From Beijerinckiaceae bacterium (GTDB lineage Bacteria > Pseudomonadota > Alphaproteobacteria > Rhizobiales > Beijerinckiaceae), in assembly GCA_024304885.1 (NCBI GenBank), contig JALJOM010000003.1, forward strand, positions 128,296 through 192,295: a stretch of DNA of 64,000 bases, read 5' to 3'. Both the position numbers and the translations under genes were made by a program. The notes below the pieces were generated by a model that saw only the letters and a program-made list of their open reading frames with translations, was not told where the DNA came from and did no database searches. Shown here one piece after another: positions 1 through 8,040 of this stretch. How positions within the stretch are numbered: the first letter of the stretch is position 1; every line of letters begins with the position of its first letter.

Positions 1-1100
1 CTGCCAGCGTGACGCCGACCTTCGCGGCGGACGGCACCTTGTGGATCGTGGCGCGGACGAGCGACCGCGTCTTCGTGGCGAAATCCGCCGATCGCGGCAA
101 GAGCTTCTCCGAGCCGGTCGCCGTCACGCCCGAGCCGATGCCGCTCGACACGGGTCCCGACTCGCGGCCGAAGATCGTCGTCGATCGCAAGGGACGCGTC
201 GTCGTTGCCTTCGCCGTGCGCGACAAGAAGTTCAAGGGACGGGTCTTCGTCAGCCGGTCGAGCGACAAGGGCAAGAGCTTCTCGCCGCCGGATCCGATCA
301 CCGCGAGCGACGAGAGCCAGAGATTCGAGACCCTCACCCTCGATGCAGACGGGCGAGTCTTCGCGGCCTGGATCGACAAGCGCAATCGTGCCGCGGCGCG
401 AGAGACGGGGCCGGAGAAAGGCGAGGCGCCCAAAGGTGCGGCGCTCGCCTTCGCCTGGTCGGGCGATCACGGCGCGACCTTCTCGGAGGCTCGGATCGCG
501 CAGGATCAGACCTGCGAATGCTGCCGGATCGCCGTGGCCTTTGCGGGCCCGGGGCGGCCCGTGGTCGTCTTCCGCAATATCTTCGAGGGGTCGGTGCGCG
601 ACCACGCGATCGTGACCTTTGCCGATCGCGAGACGCCTGGCCCGGTGCACCGCGTGAGCACCGATGATTGGGCGATCGAGTCCTGCCCGCATCACGGCCC
701 GAGCCTCGCCGTCGCCAAGAACGGCACCTACCATGTCGCCTGGTTCACCAAGGGACGCGCGCGGCAAGGCCTCTTCTACGCCCGCTCGAGCGATGCCGGC
801 GCCACCTTCTCCGATCCGCTTCCGATCGGCCGGCCCGAGACCGCGCCGGGCCGCCCGAGCCTTCTTTCGGTCGGCGGCACGGCCTATCTCGCCTGGAAGG
901 AATTCGACGGCGCCGTGACCAGCATCACGGTCATGACCTCGCACGACGACGGCGCGCATTGGAGCACGCCGCGCGCAATCGCCACGACGAGCGAGGACTC
1001 CGACCACCCGATTCTCGTCGGGGACGGACGCCGCGCTTATCTGTCGTGGCAGGCACGCGAGGACGGCTATCGCCTGCTTCCGCTCGGAGACGCATCATGA
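1..1100 (+). CDS. Sialidase-fold (BNR-repeat) protein, 5' end outside window
   Basis: The frame is open to the first base, so the start lies upstream; the GTG at position 9 is only the first possible start inside the window. At least four Asp-box (BNR) motifs of the form S-x-D-x-G-x-x-F/W are visible (SADRGKSF, SSDKGKSF, SGDHGATF, SSDAGATF, SHDDGAHW), which is the signature of a six-bladed beta-propeller of the sialidase superfamily. A CECC cluster near residue 171 and CPHHGP near residue 225 are unusual for true sialidases and suggest metal or disulfide chemistry, which is an inference. The stop overlaps the start of the thioredoxin-like gene (ATGA), so the two are probably cotranslated and may act together in the periplasm. 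Sialidase activity itself is not supported; the catalytic Arg triad was not identified. Confidence 0.72.
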   Translation, partial: ASVTPTFAADGTLWIVARTSDRVFVAKSADRGKSFSEPVAVTPEPMPLDTGPDSRPKIVVDRKGRVVVAFAVRDKKFKGRVFVSRSSDKGKSFSPPDPITASDESQRFETLTLDADGRVFAAWIDKRNRAAARETGPEKGEAPKGAALAFAWSGDHGATFSEARIAQDQTCECCRIAVAFAGPGRPVVVFRNIFEGSVRDHAIVTFADRETPGPVHRVSTDDWAIESCPHHGPSLAVAKNGTYHVAWFTKGRARQGLFYARSSDAGATFSDPLPIGRPETAPGRPSLLSVGGTAYLAWKEFDGAVTSITVMTSHDDGAHWSTPRAIATTSEDSDHPILVGDGRRAYLSWQAREDGYRLLPLGDAS

Positions 1101-1594
1101 GGCGGTTTCGTCTCGCGGCTGTTCTCCTCGCCGCGCTCTGCTTTTCGGCGGGTCTCGCCATGGCGGGGCCACTCGAGCCTTTCGGGCGGGGCACCTGGAA
1201 AAGTATCCTGAAGGCCCATGCCGGGCGCCCGCTGGTGGTGCATTTCTGGGGGCTGAGCTGCGCGCCCTGCCGCAAGGAAATGCCCCGCTGGGGCGAGATT
1301 CTGGCGAGGAAGCCGAACGCGCCGATCGTGATGATCAATGCCGATCTCGTCCCCAATCTCGTCGAGGACGCCGAGAAGTTCCTGGAGCAGTCGGGCCTCG
1401 CCGGCGCCGAGAACTGGATCTTCGAGGATCGGTTCGTGGAGCGCCTGCGCTACGAGGTCGATCCGCAATGGCAGGGCGAGATTCCGCTCACCCTTCTGAT
1501 CGCGGCCGATGGAAGACGGACCACGATCGAAGGTGCGGCGCCGGCGAGCGCGGTCCTCGACTGGCTCGATGTGCAGGCCGCTGCCGAGAAGTGA
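1097..1594 (+). CDS. TlpA-like thioredoxin-fold protein with signal peptide
   Basis: A 165-residue protein that starts with a charged MRRFR segment and a hydrophobic stretch ending in LAMAG, a typical Sec signal peptide. The mature part carries the thioredoxin-family sequence VVHFWGLSCAPCRKEMP with a CAPC redox pair, followed by a region resembling the cis-Pro loop (GEIPLTLLI). It is therefore expected to act in the periplasm as a thiol-disulfide reductase or oxidase, like TlpA/ResA family members. It overlaps the upstream sialidase-fold gene by 4 nt (ATGA) and is followed after a short gap by a convergent gene. Its likely substrate is the upstream CECC-containing protein or a metalloprotein encoded outside the window; that link is inference. 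Confidence 0.82.
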   Translation: MRRFRLAAVLLAALCFSAGLAMAGPLEPFGRGTWKSILKAHAGRPLVVHFWGLSCAPCRKEMPRWGEILARKPNAPIVMINADLVPNLVEDAEKFLEQSGLAGAENWIFEDRFVERLRYEVDPQWQGEIPLTLLIAADGRRTTIEGAAPASAVLDWLDVQAAAEK

Positions 1595-1601
1595 GCCGTG
1601 G

Positions 1602-2147
1602 TCACAGGGTCCCGAGGAAGCCCGCGAAGCGCATCAGCCCCTCGGGCCAAGGGCCATGCCCGCTCTCGACATTGATATGGCCGGAGAGACCCGCATCGGC
1701 GAGCTCGGCGCCGAGCGCCCGGGCCAAGGCTTCGCTCTCCTCGAAGGCCGCGAACGGATCGTCGCGGCTCGCGACCACGAGCGACCGAAAGGGCAGCGGC
1801 GCGAGCGGTGCCAAAAAGGCCGGCTCGACCGCATCGAGCGGCGCTAGCCCCTTCGCGGAGGGCGGCGCGACCAAGAAGGCGCCAGCGACCTTACCTTCGA
1901 GACGAGGCCCGGCATGGGCGGACGCCAGAGCGCCGAGGCTATGGGCGACCAGCACCACCGGGCGGGTCGCTCTCGCGACCTCCTCGACGATGCGGGCGCG
2001 CCAAGCCACGAGCGAGGGGTGCTCCCAATCGTCCTGCACGATCCGCCGCGCGGTCGAGAGCTTCTGCTCCCAGCGGGTCTGCCAATGATCCGGCCCCGAG
2101 CCGAAAAGCCCGGGGACGATCAGGATGTCGGCGTCGGACGAGCGCAT
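1602..2147 (-). CDS. RBBP9/YdeN-family alpha/beta hydrolase
   Basis: A 181-residue single-domain protein. It opens with the family hallmark ILIVPGLFGSGPDHWQTRWE and contains the nucleophile elbow VLVAHSLGALAS (GHSLG-type, here AHSLG), a DDPF segment that supplies the acid, and a C-terminal SGHINVESGHGPWPEG block that supplies the catalytic His. This matches the RBBP9/YdeN family of small serine hydrolases, whose cellular substrates are mostly unknown. It is the last gene of a leftward run that includes purB and a ferritin-like protein, with only 9 bases separating it from the upstream gene. Its stop faces the stop of the thioredoxin-like gene 7 bases away. Confidence 0.85.
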   Translation of the reverse strand: MRSSDADILIVPGLFGSGPDHWQTRWEQKLSTARRIVQDDWEHPSLVAWRARIVEEVARATRPVVLVAHSLGALASAHAGPRLEGKVAGAFLVAPPSAKGLAPLDAVEPAFLAPLAPLPFRSLVVASRDDPFAAFEESEALARALGAELADAGLSGHINVESGHGPWPEGLMRFAGFLGTL

Positions 2148-2156
2148 GAAAAGGGG

Positions 2157-2798
2157 TCAGGCCGTTGCTGCTGCACCGACGAACCGGCCGGTCAGCTCGT
2201 GCTCGACGGCGCCGAGGAAGCGCTCGTAGAGCTCCTCCTCGCGTGCGGATAGGTCCGCGGCGGCGATCACGCTCCCTGCACCGGCCTCGGCGAGCCAGGA
2301 TTCGACCTCGCCGAGATGCTTCACCTCCTCGGCGAGCAGGCCTTCGAGCTTGCGGGCGATCTCGGACGTGCCGAGCGCGCGCTTGTAGGCCTCGTAGACG
2401 TCGAGGGCGCGCCGCTCGACGAGGGCGGTCACGCTGGCATAGGCGAGCCTCGAGCGCTCGGCTTCCGCCCGATCCGAGAAAGCCGCATCGCAGGCCGCGT
2501 CGAGATCCTGGAAGTAGCTCTCGGCCGCCTCGCCGCAGAGCAGCGTCTCGGGCTCGTAGGAGTCGAAGCGTGGCCCGCCGAGCTTCACCGCGATCTTGCG
2601 GAGCCCGAGCGCGTGGCGGCCCTCCTCGAGGGCATGGGTCAGCACTGCGAGGCCGAGCGTCTCCGCCCTCTGGCTTTTCACGATCTTGCGGAAGCCGACA
2701 TATTCCAGGAAGGAGAATGTGTTCAGCCAGCGGGCGTGCAGTGTGGGGTCGGCGATGATCGTGGCGACAATCGTCTCGAGCCGGGATTGTGGTGGCAT
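2157..2798 (-). CDS. Ferritin-like di-iron protein, function unknown
   Basis: A 213-residue, strongly alpha-helical protein without signal peptide. It shows the spacing of a four-helix di-iron carboxylate bundle: a Glu at residue 32, an E59-x-x-H62 motif (EEGRH), a Glu at residue 128 and a second E158-x-x-H161 motif (EEVKH). This pattern fits the ferritin-like superfamily, which includes MiaE-type hydroxylases and rubrerythrin relatives; nothing seen here decides between oxygenase, iron storage or peroxide reduction. It lies 22 bases downstream of purB in the same direction, so it is probably cotranscribed. The family assignment rests on the metal-ligand pattern; a tRNA hydroxylase role would be a guess. 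Confidence 0.7.
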   Translation of the reverse strand: MPPQSRLETIVATIIADPTLHARWLNTFSFLEYVGFRKIVKSQRAETLGLAVLTHALEEGRHALGLRKIAVKLGGPRFDSYEPETLLCGEAAESYFQDLDAACDAAFSDRAEAERSRLAYASVTALVERRALDVYEAYKRALGTSEIARKLEGLLAEEVKHLGEVESWLAEAGAGSVIAAADLSAREEELYERFLGAVEHELTGRFVGAAATA

Positions 2799-2820
2799 TT
2801 CTCGTCTCGCTTTTCTGGAG

Positions 2821-4128
2821 TCACGCCTCGCCGAACACGCGGGCGAAGATCACGTCGATATTCTTCAGATGATAGCCGAGGTCGAACAGCGCCTCGAGCT
2901 CGGCCGCGTCGAGCGCCTTTCGCACGTCCGCGTCCTTCTTCAGAAGCGCCAGGAAATCGCCCTCCCCCCGCCACACCGGCATGGCATTGCGCTGGACGAG
3001 AGCATAGGCGTCCTCGCGGCTCACCCCTTTCTGGGTCAGCGCGAGTAGCACCCGCTGCGAATGGACGAGCCCGCCGAGCCGGTCCAGGTTCTTCTGCATA
3101 TTGGCCGGATAGACGATCAGCTTCTCGATCACGTTCGTCAGGCGATGGAGCGCGAAGTCGAGCGTGATCGTCGCGTCGGGCGCGATCATACGCTCGACAG
3201 AGGAATGGGAAATATCCCGCTCGTGCCACAGCACGACATTCTCGAGGGCGGGTAGCACCATGCCGCGCACGAGCCGCGCGAGGCCGGTCACGTTCTCGGT
3301 CAGGACCGGATTGCGCTTGTGCGGCATGGCCGAGGAGCCTTTCTGCCCTTCCGAGAAATATTCCTCCGCCTCGTAGACCTCGCTGCGCTGGAGGTGCCTT
3401 ATCTCGGTCGCGAGCCGTTCCATGGAGGAGGCGATCACCGCGAGCGTGGCGAAGAACATCGCATGACGGTCGCGCGGGATGACCTGCGTCGAGGCCGGCT
3501 CGACGGCGAGACCGAGCTTCGACGCGACATGGGCCTCGACCCGCGGGTCGATATTGGCGAAGGTGCCGACCGCGCCCGAGATCGCGCAGGTCGCGATCTC
3601 CTCGCGCGCATTCACGAGCCTCTCGCGGGCGCGGGAAAACTCGGCATAGGCCTGCGCGAGCTTCAAGCCGAAGGTCACGGGCTCGGCATGGATGCCGTGG
3701 GAGCGGCCGATCATGGGCGTCAGCTTGTGCTCGAAGGCGCGCCGCTTCAGGGCCGCGAGCAGGGCATCGAGATCGGCGAGGAGGATATCGGCGGCTCTCG
3801 AGAGCTGCACCGCGAGGCAAGTGTCGAGCACGTCGGAGGAGGTCATGCCCTGATGGGCGAAGCGCGCCTCGGGCCCGACGATCTCGGCGAGATGGGTCAG
3901 GAAGGCGATGACGTCGTGCTTCGTGACCGTCTCGATCTCGTCGATGCGCGCCACGTCGAATTCCACCGCGCCGGCCTTCTCCCAGATCGCGCGCGCGGCC
4001 TCCTTCGGGATCGTCCCGATCTCGGCCAGAGCGTCGCAGGCATGGGCCTCGATCTCGAACCAGAGCCGAAACCTCGACTTCGGCTCCCAGATGGCGACCA
4101 TCGCGGGGCGGGCATAACGCGGGATCAT
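2821..4128 (-). CDS. purB: Adenylosuccinate lyase
   Basis: PurB catalyses two fumarate-releasing steps: SAICAR to AICAR in purine synthesis and adenylosuccinate to AMP. The 435-residue product begins MIPRYARPAMVAIW, the usual start of this family, and contains the HQGMTSSDVLDTC block, the IGRSHGIHAEP His region and the fumarase/aspartase signature loop GSSAMPHKRNP. Length is normal for the family. The frame stays open for a further 113 codons upstream, but that extension overlaps the neighbouring peptidase gene and has no homology character, so the ATG at 4128 was chosen. It lies 13 bases after the P1 peptidase stop and 22 bases before the ferritin-like gene, in a leftward run. Confidence 0.97.
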   Translation of the reverse strand: MIPRYARPAMVAIWEPKSRFRLWFEIEAHACDALAEIGTIPKEAARAIWEKAGAVEFDVARIDEIETVTKHDVIAFLTHLAEIVGPEARFAHQGMTSSDVLDTCLAVQLSRAADILLADLDALLAALKRRAFEHKLTPMIGRSHGIHAEPVTFGLKLAQAYAEFSRARERLVNAREEIATCAISGAVGTFANIDPRVEAHVASKLGLAVEPASTQVIPRDRHAMFFATLAVIASSMERLATEIRHLQRSEVYEAEEYFSEGQKGSSAMPHKRNPVLTENVTGLARLVRGMVLPALENVVLWHERDISHSSVERMIAPDATITLDFALHRLTNVIEKLIVYPANMQKNLDRLGGLVHSQRVLLALTQKGVSREDAYALVQRNAMPVWRGEGDFLALLKKDADVRKALDAAELEALFDLGYHLKNIDVIFARVFGEA

Positions 4129-4141
4129 GGGCGAGCGACTT

Positions 4142-5137
4142 TCAGCGAGGGGAACCGAACTTGGTGCGCCAGCTCGGCAAGGTGCCGGGGAAGGGCAGGG
4201 GCGTTGCCTCGTACACTGCGCGGGCGATCGCGCGCGCCAGGCAATCGGCGGCACGCGCGCCGATCTCGGTCCTTTCGCGCAATGTCGGGGCTTTCGCCGC
4301 ACGCCCGGTCGCGGCGGCGAAGATCGTGTCGCCGTCCATTGCGGCATGGGAAGGGCGGAGCGCCCGCGCCAACCCGTCATGGGCCATGATCGCGAGTCTC
4401 TTGGCCTCGGCCTTGGCCAGCGGCGCATCCGTCGCGACGACCGCGATCGTCGTGTTCTCGGCCGCATCGCCCTTCATCCGGATATCCGTTGCCGTTGCCG
4501 GCCAAGGCGAGGGCAGGCCGAGCCCGCCGAATTCGCCGTCGTGCTCGTAGGGCGCGGCCCAGAAATGCGGGCCGTCGCCGATGGTCGCACGTCCCAGCGC
4601 ATTGACGGCGACGAGCGCGCCGACCGCGAAGCCCGCCGAGGTCACGTCGCTCGCCGAGCCGAGACCGCCTTTGAGGTCGGCTGTCGTCGCCCCCAGGCCG
4701 GCGCCCACGCTGCCGAGCGGGAAATCCGTCGCCGCGGCCTCGGCCGCCCGAAGTCCGAGGTGCCAGTAGATCGGCGCCCGGCCGAAGGCCTTGTCGCCGC
4801 CGTTGGCGAGATCGAACAGGATCGCTCCCGGGACGATCGGGACCCTCGTGTCGCGGACGGGAAAGCCGCGGCCCTGCTCGCGCAGGTAGGCCATGACCCC
4901 TCCCATCGCATCGAGACCGAAGGCCGAGCCGCCCGAAAGAACCAAGGCATCCACTGTCTCGACCGTCATCTCGGGCTCGAGCAGGCCCGTGTCGCGCAGC
5001 CCCGCTGCGCCGCCGTGCACGGCGATCGAGGCGACCGCCGGCTCGGCGAAGATCAGCGCCGTCACGCCGGAGGCGAGCCTCGAGTCCTGCGCATGGCCGA
5101 CGCTGATCCCGTCGAGATCGGTGATGAGGTTCCTCAC
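4142..5137 (-). CDS. P1 family peptidase (DmpA/S58-like)
   Basis: The product resembles the P1/S58 family, N-terminal-nucleophile enzymes related to the aminopeptidase DmpA. Features include the start NLITDLDGISVGHA, the ALVLSGGSAFGLDA block, PIVPGAILFDLANGG, and the segment GGLGSASDV around the expected autocleavage and nucleophile region. GTG at 5137 was chosen because it places V-R-N-L-I-T-D at the N-terminus, the standard family start; the frame stays open upstream, but there it reads through a palindromic repeat (5145-5281). About 331 residues. The gene is 13 bases upstream of purB and probably heads that leftward run. Substrate is unknown. The repeat immediately ahead of the start may have displaced or become part of its leader. 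Confidence 0.87.
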   Translation of the reverse strand: MRNLITDLDGISVGHAQDSRLASGVTALIFAEPAVASIAVHGGAAGLRDTGLLEPEMTVETVDALVLSGGSAFGLDAMGGVMAYLREQGRGFPVRDTRVPIVPGAILFDLANGGDKAFGRAPIYWHLGLRAAEAAATDFPLGSVGAGLGATTADLKGGLGSASDVTSAGFAVGALVAVNALGRATIGDGPHFWAAPYEHDGEFGGLGLPSPWPATATDIRMKGDAAENTTIAVVATDAPLAKAEAKRLAIMAHDGLARALRPSHAAMDGDTIFAAATGRAAKAPTLRERTEIGARAADCLARAIARAVYEATPLPFPGTLPSWRTKFGSPR

Positions 5138-5144
5138 AGGCTCA

Positions 5145-5281
5145 CTAGAGCATTTTCCAGCGAAGTCGACACCGGTTCGCGTTTCGATGGCGAAGCTTCG
5201 CAACAGCGAGATCGATGCGAGAATGCGACAATACAAGACGTGGAGCCGCATTCCGATTCCATAGGGCCGGAAAGCGGCTCA
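5145..5281. repeat. Interspersed palindromic repeat, A module
   Basis: The element starts CTAGAGCATTTTCCAGCGAAG and continues with ACCGGTTCGCGT, an AATGCGACAATACAAGA stretch, and a terminal hairpin of the form GGAGCCGC..TTCCG...CGGAAAGCGGCTC. The same order of blocks recurs near 29.79, 31.44, 45.84, 56.43 and 60.5 kb. This copy has an extra GATCGATGCGAGAATG segment, also seen in the 45.8 kb copy. It lies just upstream of the leftward P1 peptidase start. Confidence 0.85.
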
Positions 5282-5469
5282 TGGGGGACGCGGTCCTCGC
5301 GGTGGCGAAAGCTCCGCAGTCGTCGAAGCTCGCGCTGCGTAACAACGTCGCATGCTGTAGTATATACCATATCACCGTAAAGTATATAGCGAGGGCCAGG
5401 CCACCGATGGTCGGTCACCGTCGCCCGAAAGCGTCGCCGGCACGCTGCTCTCGCGCACTACTTCTATGC

Positions 5470-5497
5470 CTTGCTCGGCACTGCAGTGCCGAGCAAG
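5470..5497. promoter_or_regulatory. Perfect 28-bp palindrome upstream of a small conserved gene
   Basis: Arms CTTGCTCGGCACTG and CAGTGCCGAGCAAG meet with no spacer at 5483/5484. No T-run follows, so it is unlikely to be an intrinsic terminator. It sits 8 bases upstream of a candidate -35 box and about 120 bases before the start at 5618, which fits a dimeric operator or an RNA hairpin. No second copy was noticed in the window. Confidence 0.5.
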
Positions 5498-5504
5498 ACC
5501 AGGC

Positions 5505-5534
5505 TTGACCACGACTTCCCCGCATGCTTATGGT
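5505..5534 (+). promoter_or_regulatory. Candidate sigma-70-type promoter
   Basis: TTGACC at 5505-5510 matches the -35 consensus at five of six positions. TATGGT at 5529-5534 follows after 18 bases and matches the -10 consensus at four of six. It would drive the gene at 5618 with a leader of roughly 75 bases, and lies just downstream of the 28-bp palindrome. Confidence 0.4.
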
Positions 5535-5617
5535 CGCGCCGCTTTGCGTTTGCGCAGCATGTGGATCGACATCCATCCCATCGCTAACCCAAACTTAGAA
5601 AGAGTCGGCGGGTCAAC

Positions 5618-5917
5618 ATGGTACGAGAATTCAATTACAAGGGGGAGGTCTTCCGGGTCAACGCGCACGGCGCTCCAGGGCACGAGGAAGTCTTCATCAT
5701 GCATCTGATCGACGGCGAGGAATTCGGCGAGATGTCGATCGATCGCATGACCGAGGAGAACGACCAGGACGCTCCCCTGGAAGACATCATCGTGATGTTG
5801 TGCGAGAAGCTGATCGTCGAGCGCGAGATCGAGGTCGCGGATCCGAATGCCGGCTTTGCTTGGGTCGAAGGCAAGGTCCTCGCCAGGGTGCACAACGGTA
5901 TCCAGGATCATCACTGA
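5618..5917 (+). CDS. Small conserved acidic protein of unknown function
   Basis: A 99-residue soluble protein beginning MVREFNYKGEVFRVNAHG and ending in two His residues. It is rich in Glu and Asp (segment FGEMSIDRMTEENDQD) and has no signal peptide, Cys pair or recognisable catalytic motif. The coding case rests on normal high-GC codon use, a candidate promoter and palindrome upstream, and a strong hairpin terminator shortly after the stop, which together make it a free-standing single-gene unit. The intergenic stretch before it (5282-5617) is richer in A and T around 5350-5390 and otherwise holds only the palindrome and promoter described separately. I do not recognise a function. Confidence 0.75.
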   Translation: MVREFNYKGEVFRVNAHGAPGHEEVFIMHLIDGEEFGEMSIDRMTEENDQDAPLEDIIVMLCEKLIVEREIEVADPNAGFAWVEGKVLARVHNGIQDHH

Positions 5918-5990
5918 GCTTCGTCGCGTCTGTCCGTGGGGCCGGGGCCGCACTCGGCTCTGACGGCCCGGCTCGTGCTGCGCGCCAGAT

Positions 5991-6035
5991 CAGCCCGCCA
6001 CGACGCGCCGCCCGGCACGTCGTGGCGGGCTGTTT
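5991..6035 (+). terminator. Hairpin terminator after the 5618-5917 gene
   Basis: Perfect 15-bp arms CAGCCCGCCACGACG (5991-6005) and CGTCGTGGCGGGCTG (6018-6032) flank a 12-base loop and are followed by TTT. The T-run is short, but the stem is very GC-rich and lies about 75 bases beyond the stop, with no other candidate nearby. Confidence 0.65.
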
Positions 6036-6084
6036 GCGTGTGTACGTCCCGTGCCGACGCACCCCGCCCCGGTAGGGCTCGCGG

Positions 6085-6199
6085 CTAGATCACGATGACT
6101 TTGGATCGAATTGATCCAAAGTCATGAAACGTGATCGATTGCAAAAGTTCAGAGCGGGATGCGCAGATGAGTTTACGCAATCTGCGTATCCCGCTCTAG
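6085..6199. repeat. Composite palindromic repeat, C plus B modules
   Basis: The C module pairs GACTTTGGATC (6097-6107) with GATCCAAAGTC (6113-6123) inside outer arms GATCACG and CGTGATC. It is followed by a B module whose ends AGAGCGGGAT (6151-6160) and ATCCCGCTCT (6188-6197) are inverted copies. The same pair occurs in the opposite orientation at 10739-10893. The whole unit is bounded by CTAG at both ends and lies between two gene tails. With the terminator above, this accounts for most of the 5918-6236 gap. Confidence 0.85.
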
Positions 6200-6236
6200 G
6201 GTTCGATGTCGCTCCGTCGTCGCGGGTCGGGCGGGG

Positions 6237-6782
6237 TCACGAGGATCCGTAGCGATCCACGACGTCGCGAGCGATGCGTCTCCCCTCGTCGAGAAAGCGG
6301 AGGAGGGCCGACCGAGCGTTCGTGGTGCAGGCGCGGTAGGTCATCCGGTAGCCGCGGTAGCCGCGATTGAAGGCTCCCGCCATCTGGCTCTTCTCGAGCT
6401 CGGTTCGGGATTGCGCCTCCAGAAGCGCCTGCATCGACGCCCGCCAGTCGTCGACTTGCCCTTTCGAGCAAAGCTCGTCGAGATAGCTCACGGCACCCAG
6501 AATCTCTGCGAGGCGCGCGACCTGGGGGCGGAAGGGCTCCGGCTCTGGGGCCGTCGCCGTTTCCTCTTGCGCGCTGGCGGGAGGCGGGGCCTTTGCCGCG
6601 CGCTTCGGGCGGGCCTCCGTGGGCATGCTCGCGCAGGCAAGAGCAACCAGGGCTGCCAGCAGCATCCTTGCCCAAGCGGGCCGGGATCGAGTGCGCACGA
6701 AAAGCGCCGGCCCACGCGGTCCCGTGGTCCGTGACGGCGACCTTTCCTCGCGGCTGCGCGCGGGAGCCGGGACGCTGCTCAT
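6237..6782 (-). CDS. TIGR02301-type exported protein
   Basis: A 181-residue protein whose C-terminal half (RLAEILGAVSYLDELC, then MQALLEAQ, AGAFNRGYRGYRMTYRACT and RIARDV) matches what I recall of the TIGR02301 family, a conserved uncharacterised group in Rhizobiales. ATG at 6782 was chosen because it overlaps the stop of the NUDIX gene as ATGA. An internal Met about 37 codons in (MLLAALVALACASMP) would give a cleaner signal peptide and is a possible alternative start. The Pro/Ala-rich linker after the hydrophobic segment suggests an exported or membrane-tethered protein. Function is unknown. It is the last gene of a pdxH-NUDIX-TIGR02301 leftward operon. Confidence 0.8.
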   Translation of the reverse strand: MSSVPAPARSREERSPSRTTGPRGPALFVRTRSRPAWARMLLAALVALACASMPTEARPKRAAKAPPPASAQEETATAPEPEPFRPQVARLAEILGAVSYLDELCSKGQVDDWRASMQALLEAQSRTELEKSQMAGAFNRGYRGYRMTYRACTTNARSALLRFLDEGRRIARDVVDRYGSS

Positions 6783-7234
6783 CGTCGCGCCCTCACAATC
6801 TCCGCCGCGGCAGAGACGACGGCCTCGAGCTGCGGCGTGCCGTCGAGGCTGCCCAGCTCCGCGGGGTCGGCCCAGAGGATCGCGCCGGCCTCCGGCCCCG
6901 GTGTCCCGTCGCCGGAAAGCCATTCTCCGACGAACGACGCGATCACGTAATGATGGCTGACCTCGCCGCTCGCGCCGCGCGCGATCGCTTCCACATGGCG
7001 GTTGAAGCCGACGATCCGGGCCTCGACCTTCACCTCCTCGGCGAGCTCGCGCAGGGCCGCGGCCTCGAGCGTCTCGCCGGCCTCGACTCGTCCGCCCGGA
7101 AGCGAGAAGGCGCCGGCATAGGGCGGCGCCGTGCGGCTCGCGAGGAGGACCTTGCCGTCCCGGAAGACGGCGAGGCTCACGCAGAGGCAGGGGCGAAGCT
7201 CGGTGCCCCCCTTCGCGGACTCCGGGGCGATCAC
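6779..7234 (-). CDS. NUDIX hydrolase
   Basis: A small enzyme of about 151 residues with a clear Nudix box, [24 protein letters not shown], which binds the metal that hydrolyses nucleoside diphosphates linked to another moiety. The preceding SLPGG and following sequence resemble the ADP-ribose pyrophosphatase-type and MutT-like branch, but the substrate cannot be read from sequence. GTG at 7234 was chosen because it overlaps the pdxH stop (GTGA) and has AAGGAG upstream; a TTG at 7258 is an alternative. It overlaps the following gene by ATGA, so three genes are translationally chained. Confidence 0.88.
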   Translation of the reverse strand: MIAPESAKGGTELRPCLCVSLAVFRDGKVLLASRTAPPYAGAFSLPGGRVEAGETLEAAALRELAEEVKVEARIVGFNRHVEAIARGASGEVSHHYVIASFVGEWLSGDGTPGPEAGAILWADPAELGSLDGTPQLEAVVSAAAEIVRARR

Positions 7235-7845
7235 GGATAGAGTCGCTCCTTCATCCAAGGCTCGCCCGCTGCCGCCCGTCGAAACACGAGGCGATCATGG
7301 AGCCGGAACGCGCCCTCGGACCAGAACTCGAGATAGAGCGGCACGATCCTGTAGCCGACCCAGCAGGGCGGGCGCGGGACGACTCCGAAGGCGAACTGCG
7401 CGGCATATTTGGCAACGGCGGCCTCGAGCGCGAAACGGCTCTCCAGCGGGCGCGACTGCTTGCTCGCCCAAGCGCCGATCCGGCTCTGCAGGGGGCGGCT
7501 CGCGAAATAGGCGTCCGCCTCCTCGTCGGCGACCCGCGAGACCGGTCCGCGGAGCCGGACCTGCCGACGCAGCGACTTCCAATACAGGACCGCAGCGGCC
7601 TTCATGTTCGCGTCGAGCTCCGTGCCCTTGGCGCTCTCGGCGTTGCTGTAGAAGACGAAGCCCGACGGATCGGCGGACTTCAAGAGCACCATCCGCACGT
7701 TCGGCAGCCCGTCGCCGTCGACGGTCGCGAGCGCCATCGCATCGGGATATTCGGGCTCGCTCTTCTGCGCGGCGGCGTACCAGCTCGCGAAGAGCGTGAA
7801 AGGCTCGGAAGCATCGCCGAGGTCACCCGGTGTTAACTCATTCAA
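7231..7845 (-). CDS. pdxH: Pyridoxamine/pyridoxine 5'-phosphate oxidase
   Basis: PdxH oxidises PNP or PMP to pyridoxal phosphate using FMN and O2. The sequence has the FMN-binding [19 protein letters not shown] region, the [18 protein letters not shown] block, [16 protein letters not shown] and the typical C-terminal ending ERLYP. No ATG or GTG is available near the expected N-terminus; TTG at 7845 gives LNELTPGD as MNELTPGD, lies 10 bases after GGAG, and yields a normal 204-residue length. The frame runs far upstream without homology. The gene is divergent from the surface lipoprotein at 8041 across about 195 bases that should hold both promoters. Confidence 0.93.
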   Translation of the reverse strand: MNELTPGDLGDASEPFTLFASWYAAAQKSEPEYPDAMALATVDGDGLPNVRMVLLKSADPSGFVFYSNAESAKGTELDANMKAAAVLYWKSLRRQVRLRGPVSRVADEEADAYFASRPLQSRIGAWASKQSRPLESRFALEAAVAKYAAQFAFGVVPRPPCWVGYRIVPLYLEFWSEGAFRLHDRLVFRRAAAGEPWMKERLYP

Positions 7846-8040
7846 GGGAGAGTCGCTCCAGAACCACGTGCAGAGGCGGGTTCGGACAGCTCCACTCGTA
7901 GTGCGCGTCCAAATCGGCCGGTTGCTGCGCCAATTCGAAAGTCCGAGTGCGGCGGTCCGACAGCGTCGAGGCGGGTGTCGGGGTCGGTGCACCGGAGCGG
8001 GCCGAGCGCGCTCGGGGGGAAATCTTGACCCGGTAGCTTC

